A stretch of 64,000 nucleotides of DNA from Medicago truncatula. Taxonomy: Eukaryota > Streptophyta > Magnoliopsida > Fabales > Fabaceae. Positions 59,266 through 64,000 of the stretch are shown here, piece by piece. Location: the NCBI RefSeq assembly GCF_003473485.1, contig NC_053044.1, positions 56,832,091 to 56,896,090 on the forward strand. Direction: 5' to 3'. Every line of letters starts with the position of its first letter. Positions within the stretch are counted from its first letter, which is position 1. A model generated the notes under the pieces. The model saw only the letters and a list, made by a program, of their open reading frames with translations. It was not told the DNA's origin and made no database searches. A program made the position numbers and the translations under genes.

Positions 59266-61380
59266 GAAAATGGGTAAACGAGTGGCATGAAAGTCTATCA
59301 ACAAAGTACAAAAGTCTCTTCCTTATCGTGACAAAGTTCATATATAAGATGCATGACTAGTCAAATAGCATAAGTTGTATGTTTTGTGCAGGGCCGTCCA
59401 TAAGTGGGTGCAAACAGGGTCGGACCTTTAAATTATTGAGGCCTCAAACTTTGAGTTTTTGTGAGAACATTTCAACAATACAAGTATGAAACATTTAATA
59501 AGTACGACAAAATTTTAGCTGTAGCCTAGCGGTTGTCTCCAATTAAATATAGTTACTTCATGGTAATTGGGAGCATCCTTGAAATATCCTCATGTTGTTG
59601 ACGGTGTGTTGAGATCAATTCCAGGCATTGTTGGTGAAAAATGAAGTTGAAAATTAAATTATTATATTATGTACATAATAAAAAAGAAGGAAGACTTCTC
59701 TATTCTTATTTGATTTGATTTCTTTACTGTACTAGTTTAGGTCGTTCGTTTGCTGGTTTGTAATTTAGGACTACTCAATTGCTGAAGATCGCCAATAGAC
59801 AATGCAACTATCAGTTGGACATTCCAATTCATACAAAATCTGAGAGAAGTTTACTTGCAATTAGCACACCCAGTATTACAATACCTCAATATCAGGAAAA
59901 AGCATTTCATTTAAGACAAATGGAGTTGAGGTACTTGAGAGAGACATATCTACACCATTGTTGATTATGTCGTCGTGTCAATGTCACAAATTGATTGGAA
60001 ATCAAACTCTGGGTATTGCACTTTTCTTTTGACTTAGAGGATGTATACAACAAAATGCCATAGCACAAATAAATCTAATGTAGAGGCAGAATTCAAAATC
60101 GTTAATAATGCGATCTAAGCATGCAAAGATCTTCAAACCAATCCACATCATATCAAAGAAAAAAATGTTAAAAACTTTCACCTTTGGAGTGAAACCCTGA
60201 ACATGGCCCTTCTCCCTTTGCAAATGACGGGACATCACAAACATAGGTAAGTAGCTGGATCAAAAGAAAAAGAACTGTGATTCTAAATTAATGTCAAAAT
60301 TACTCTTTTAATTTTTAATAAATGAGTTTAAAATAACTTATACTATTTTTGAGTAAGTTTTCATTAAAATACTGCTTATCCAATTTTATTAACTTTTGTT
60401 TCTCATACTATTACTAATGATAATTTTTTAAATTAACTCGTAATTTATCTTTTTTATACAAAATTGACAATTTTTTTTAATTTGACTTATAAATTAGGGT
60501 CAAGGAGTACTCTGGATTAGTTTATCCAATAACACCACCAGTGATATAAGTTAATGCATCGATTCTATAGCAGGGCCAGCCCTTAGCATAGGCTGGGGGT
60601 GCGACGATCTATGGAGGGGGTGTATTTATTTGGTTTCTCGGGGTTATATATAGCAAATTTTGCCAAAGGGCTCTAAGCATTGACATGACGAAGGGCTGAA
60701 CTGATGTCTGTTAATGTTTTTTGCTCTTTTGGTACGATTTGCTATATATACCTCCTCATAGAACAAATATTTCTGTATAAACGCTTGTTATAATTTTTTT
60801 GGTTGTTCTTAATAATGTATCAAAAATTTTATCATCGAACAAATTAGTGATATTTTTTGAGCCATTTGTTCCTAATAATGCACCTCACTCGTATTAAAAA
60901 ATTGGTGAAATTTATTATCCAAGAAATTGAGATAATTTTAATAACAAAACAAATTATATTTTAGTTGAAAATGAGCCTACTACATAAATTAATCTTAATC
61001 ATGTATTTCAAAGGTTCCAAAAAATAAATAAATTATATCAATATAATATGTAACTTTCTTGAATTGATTGAAAATATTGCAGAATTGAATTAAATAATAT
61101 AAGATCATGCGAGACACATTATTTATTATTAAACCACGGTTTGTGTGAGTTAAAACGTATTTACAATGATAGTTGATTTGAGAAATAAATAAAAGAATGA
61201 TAAAAATGATGTTAACGACCCCCTAAAAAACGATGTTAACGATAAAAATATTGAAGTAATTGGTATTAAATATTATAAAGTGTATAGTTAAAAAAAAATT
61301 AATTGCAAAGTGATATACTAAAAATGTTTGTCAAAATATTACAAAACAATTAAAAGCACATTAATAATAAAGATAACATT
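59266..61380. other. Intergenic DNA, no supported gene
   Basis: Two GC-richer stretches (about 59390-59450 with cagggccgtccataagtggg, and about 60570-60680 with cagggccagcccttagcata) resemble hAT-type element termini but could not be paired into a bounded element. The remainder is AT-rich. Confidence 0.5.
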
Positions 61381-61515
61381 GTCCCATGAGCATAGCTTAA
61401 TTGGTAGGACAATGCATTATTATATGGAGAGGATCGGGGTTTGAACTCCAAACACCCCACTTATTCACTTTATAAGGTGAATTCTAGCCACTAAACTATC
61501 TGATAAAAAGAAAAA
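61381..61515 (+). mobile_element. tRNA-derived SINE (second family)
   Basis: The head gtcccatgagcatagcttaa, then ttggtaggacaatgc, the B box tcggggtttgaactcc, the body accccacttattcacttt and the tail gccactaaactatctg with A-runs match the family. Flanks aaagataaca at 61369-61378 and 61516-61525 suggest a duplication of about 10 bp; the start may shift by 2-3 bases. Confidence 0.82.
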
Positions 61516-62128
61516 AAAGATAACACTTATGTGCCTGGTATTTTTTATAAGTTTATAATGTGTCATATAACTTCGTCAACAAAAAAAGTTGGCATATGAC
61601 ACATGTTAAGGATTACATGAATAACAAGTTTATTGAGAAAATAATAATTTTCAACTTTTTGAGAAATAAATTGACATAATTTTTATTGTTGAAATCTTTA
61701 ACATGTATCGTAAAAATGCATGTTAGCATTTTCTTTTTATATAAATAAGAAACATGTATCACATATTCTTTTTATGTATTAGCGGTAAGTATCTTCTTTT
61801 TATAAAATTTAGAGCATAAATATGGTTTTAAAAGAGGTTTAGTCTCATAAGGCCTAATTTAATTGGCAAAAAATGTCGAAATTGTTAGGCCGAACGTAAT
61901 GATCGGGTCGGGTTCGATCCTTGGTACCTCCATTTTATGTGTGTGAGTTTATGATGGCTTTCCCATCTCGTCCATCCATAAAAAAAATAAAATAAAGGTT
62001 TAATGGACGATCAAGATTCAAGACAAATGGATTTGTGATGCGGAAAAACTACACATCGAATACTAAACGTAGGAAACAAAATCAATTAAATGTAGCAACA
62101 TGTATTTAATTTTTTTTCACATCAGAAA

Positions 62129-62250
62129 TCCACTTGGTTTGTCCTGGTGGTATTGACTTGAGATCTAGGATTTTACTCCTCCTTGAGGTATCATGTTCAA
62201 TTCTCTCTAATGTCAATTTAAATTGGCTGATTTACCTTCTTTAATTTTTG
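62129..62250 (+). mobile_element. tRNA-derived SINE (Au-like family)
   Basis: The head tccacttggtttgtcctggt, then ggtattgacttg, the B-box-like catgttcaattctc and the body aatgtcaatttaaattggct match the copy at 1713-1836. A 17-bp perfect duplication, ttttttcacatcagaaa, lies at 62112-62128 and 62251-62267, which suggests a fairly recent insertion despite the diverged body. Confidence 0.85.
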
Positions 62251-62267
62251 TTTTTTCACATCAGAAA

Positions 62268-63321
62268 ATTCAAGAAACATTTCATTCCATGACTAAAGGT
62301 CTAGGTGACTTGTGTGTAATGGTATGAGCCCAAAAGGACCAACCTAATGCAAATATGCCCCATAATCAAAAGAGAAATGATATTTGTACAATCAATTTGT
62401 GATAACTTTTGTACAACTTTTTCTCTCATTCTCACATGATGGTCTTATCTCTCTCTTCCTTTTTCTCCCTCCACTATTTTTGACCAATAAAAAGAATGAA
62501 AAACAAGATTGTCATGGAATATATGTACAAATTATATCATTGCTCTAACGAAAATATCAAGTTGTTTTGAGGTGCGCACCTCGACCTTTGTACCTACGGT
62601 ATCATCTCAAAAAACCACATCTGTTTTCATGTAAAAAATCTACCGAACACCGAATGCCTTAAGCATCAGAGGTACACCTCTCTATATTTAATTAGAAGAA
62701 ATGTTACCGACGTGAAGAAAACACTTATTCTCATGAAGCAACCTTAGGTTGCTGAAACATGAACATGTATGTGTGTCACATAATCGCTTAATACAACATA
62801 GTACGGCATAGGCATCGCAATCAAAGGTTTGCAGGAAAGGAGGGAAGATTTGGAAAGGAAGGACATAAAAGTAAGCAACAGAAAATAAAGGAGTAACCAC
62901 GTGTCGATTAATAGAGCTTTACCGTATCAATGCAATTAATCAATAAATAAATTCAAAGGTCTTTTATGAAAGCACGGACCTTCCTTCAAGAATCACAACT
63001 ACACACGTGGCATCTTCTTGTAGCTGACTTGACCTCGAAGACACAAGTCAAACGTAGAAGGACATGATCGTGGCTTCATGTGGGTGCGTTGTACGTTAGT
63101 ATTACCTTGAAGTGCTACGTGTGAATGTGTTGTTTGTGGACGACTAATATGTAATAATGATGTGGAAAGAATATGATTCCTAATGAATGCTTATATGTGT
63201 CGTTGTGTGAGTGAGTATTGTATATGAGATGAGAGACTCTTCTTCTTTCATTTCTTGACTCGTATACATAATAATAATAAATACCATAAAGAATAAAGAA
63301 AAAAAGAGAGAGATCAGCGTC
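62268..63321. other. 5' flank of the nucleoredoxin-like gene
   Basis: ACGT-core motifs (cacgtgtc at about 62899, acacgtgg at about 63003) occur in the proximal 450 bp. They are possible bZIP sites, not proven. No other feature is supported. Confidence 0.4.
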
Positions 63322-63489
63322 ATGAGGATGGAGATGAAGGGTGGAACTACTACTACTACTCAAGCTGTGGTGAATAGTAATGGTAACTTTGTGGAAGAAG
63401 AAGAAGAAGAAGCTGTCTCAAGCTTTAAATTTTCATACCTTCTTGCTTCCAAGGATCGTGATTTTCTCCTATCATCAACTGGAACTCAG
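63322..63489 (+). CDS. Probable nucleoredoxin (thioredoxin-fold), first exon only
   Basis: The exon reads MRMEMKGGTTTTTQAVVNSN, an acidic run VEEEEEEA, then FSYLLASKDRDFLLSSTGTQ. It ends on CAG with a GTTCTT donor at 63490. The last stretch matches the start of the first thioredoxin-like domain in plant nucleoredoxins (…SSEDRDFLIRNSGDQVKV…), where the next exon supplies VKxSxLxGKxVGLYFSA and the WCPPC-type redox centre. That part is outside the window, so the catalytic cysteines are not seen. Two later in-frame ATGs (63328 and 63334) are alternatives. Identification rests on about 20 residues and is moderate. Confidence 0.55.
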
Positions 63490-64000
63490 GTTCTTTATCT
63501 TTCTATACCTCTCACCACTTCAGTTTTCTGAATATTCATTCATGGGTTAGTATATAGTACAGTATGCCACTACACAGTTTTTATTATACTTTTTTTTTTT
63601 TTTTTTAGGAATTATTATACTTTTATCATTTCCTATTATATATTATAAAAAAATTAAAATACCATGATATTAATTGAGTGAAGCGTATACGATTTATCAT
63701 TTCCTTGACCCTCCACAAAAATCAAACGATAATTTCCGAGAAAATATTTTCTATTTCAATTTTATTTGATACTCCTCTCTTTCCTTCAGTTGCAGATTCT
63801 TGCTAATGCTTCTGATTTTGTTTTGGTTAGGATCTCTTACAATTTTTTTAAAATTGTTTTTATTTATTTAAAACTTCTTTGGTCTTGTACGTTCAATCGT
63901 GTTTAATACATGATTCTTATGTCCTCAAATTTCTTCCACATTCATATATTATTTGAACCTGGAGCTTTGTCTTCAGATTTTTTGACATCAATATTGTGAG

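Noticed and set aside
1-64000. CRISPR array, phage, plasmid or bacterial defence genes
   Set aside because: No spaced direct-repeat array and no prokaryotic coding organisation; all genes are intron-bearing or plant-specific.

Overview
This window looks like nuclear DNA of a flowering plant, most likely a legume close to Medicago truncatula. The genus is inferred from gene style, AT-rich introns and the SINE and MITE families; it was not searched. Genes are split by GT-AG introns and have plant-specific architecture (tandem subtilases, ATL RING-H2, UPF0496, RPN3). Between them lies dense small-transposon debris and a plastid DNA insertion. No bacterial, phage, CRISPR or defence-island content is present.

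Layout. 1-9000: the 3' end of a DNA topoisomerase I gene (+), a decayed partial copy of it at 4 kb, an inverted pair of HSP70 fragments, and several duplicated non-coding blocks. 9000-11200: a 1.56-kb element with long inverted ends and a 0.3-kb MITE. 11.2-24.7 kb: a tandem pair of subtilisin-like serine proteases on the minus strand. The distal copy (19.2-23.4 kb) is intact at 767 codons. The proximal copy (11.3-15.3 kb) is broken by a lost splice donor and a frameshift. 25.5-26.5 kb: the tail of a LINE. 28.4-28.9 kb: a decayed piece of plastid ndhD. 30.2-33.0 kb: a LARP1-type La-motif RNA-binding protein gene (-). 35.5-36.8 kb: a UPF0496 gene (+). 37.6-41.1 kb: an Abitram/FAM206 homologue (-). 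42.7-47.1 kb: the 26S proteasome lid subunit RPN3 (-). 47.8-49.0 kb: two LINE remnants. 51.3-51.7 kb: an ATL23-like RING-H2 ubiquitin ligase (+) with an upstream ORF. 52-63 kb: a gene-poor tract with MITEs, SINEs and a three-level nested insertion. 63.3 kb: the first exon of a probable nucleoredoxin (+) running off the right edge.

The genes are ordinary eukaryotic neighbours, not one pathway. RPN3 and the ATL ligase both belong to ubiquitin-proteasome turnover, but nothing here suggests a functional cluster. I found no convincing undescribed system. The most informative content is evolutionary: a tandem protease pair caught in pseudogenisation with an intron presence/absence difference, a possible reading-frame break at the end of the LARP1 gene, and a SINE < hAT < solo-LTR nest whose target-site duplications give the order of insertion. 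Exon boundaries were read by eye from splice signals and reading phase, without transcript data.
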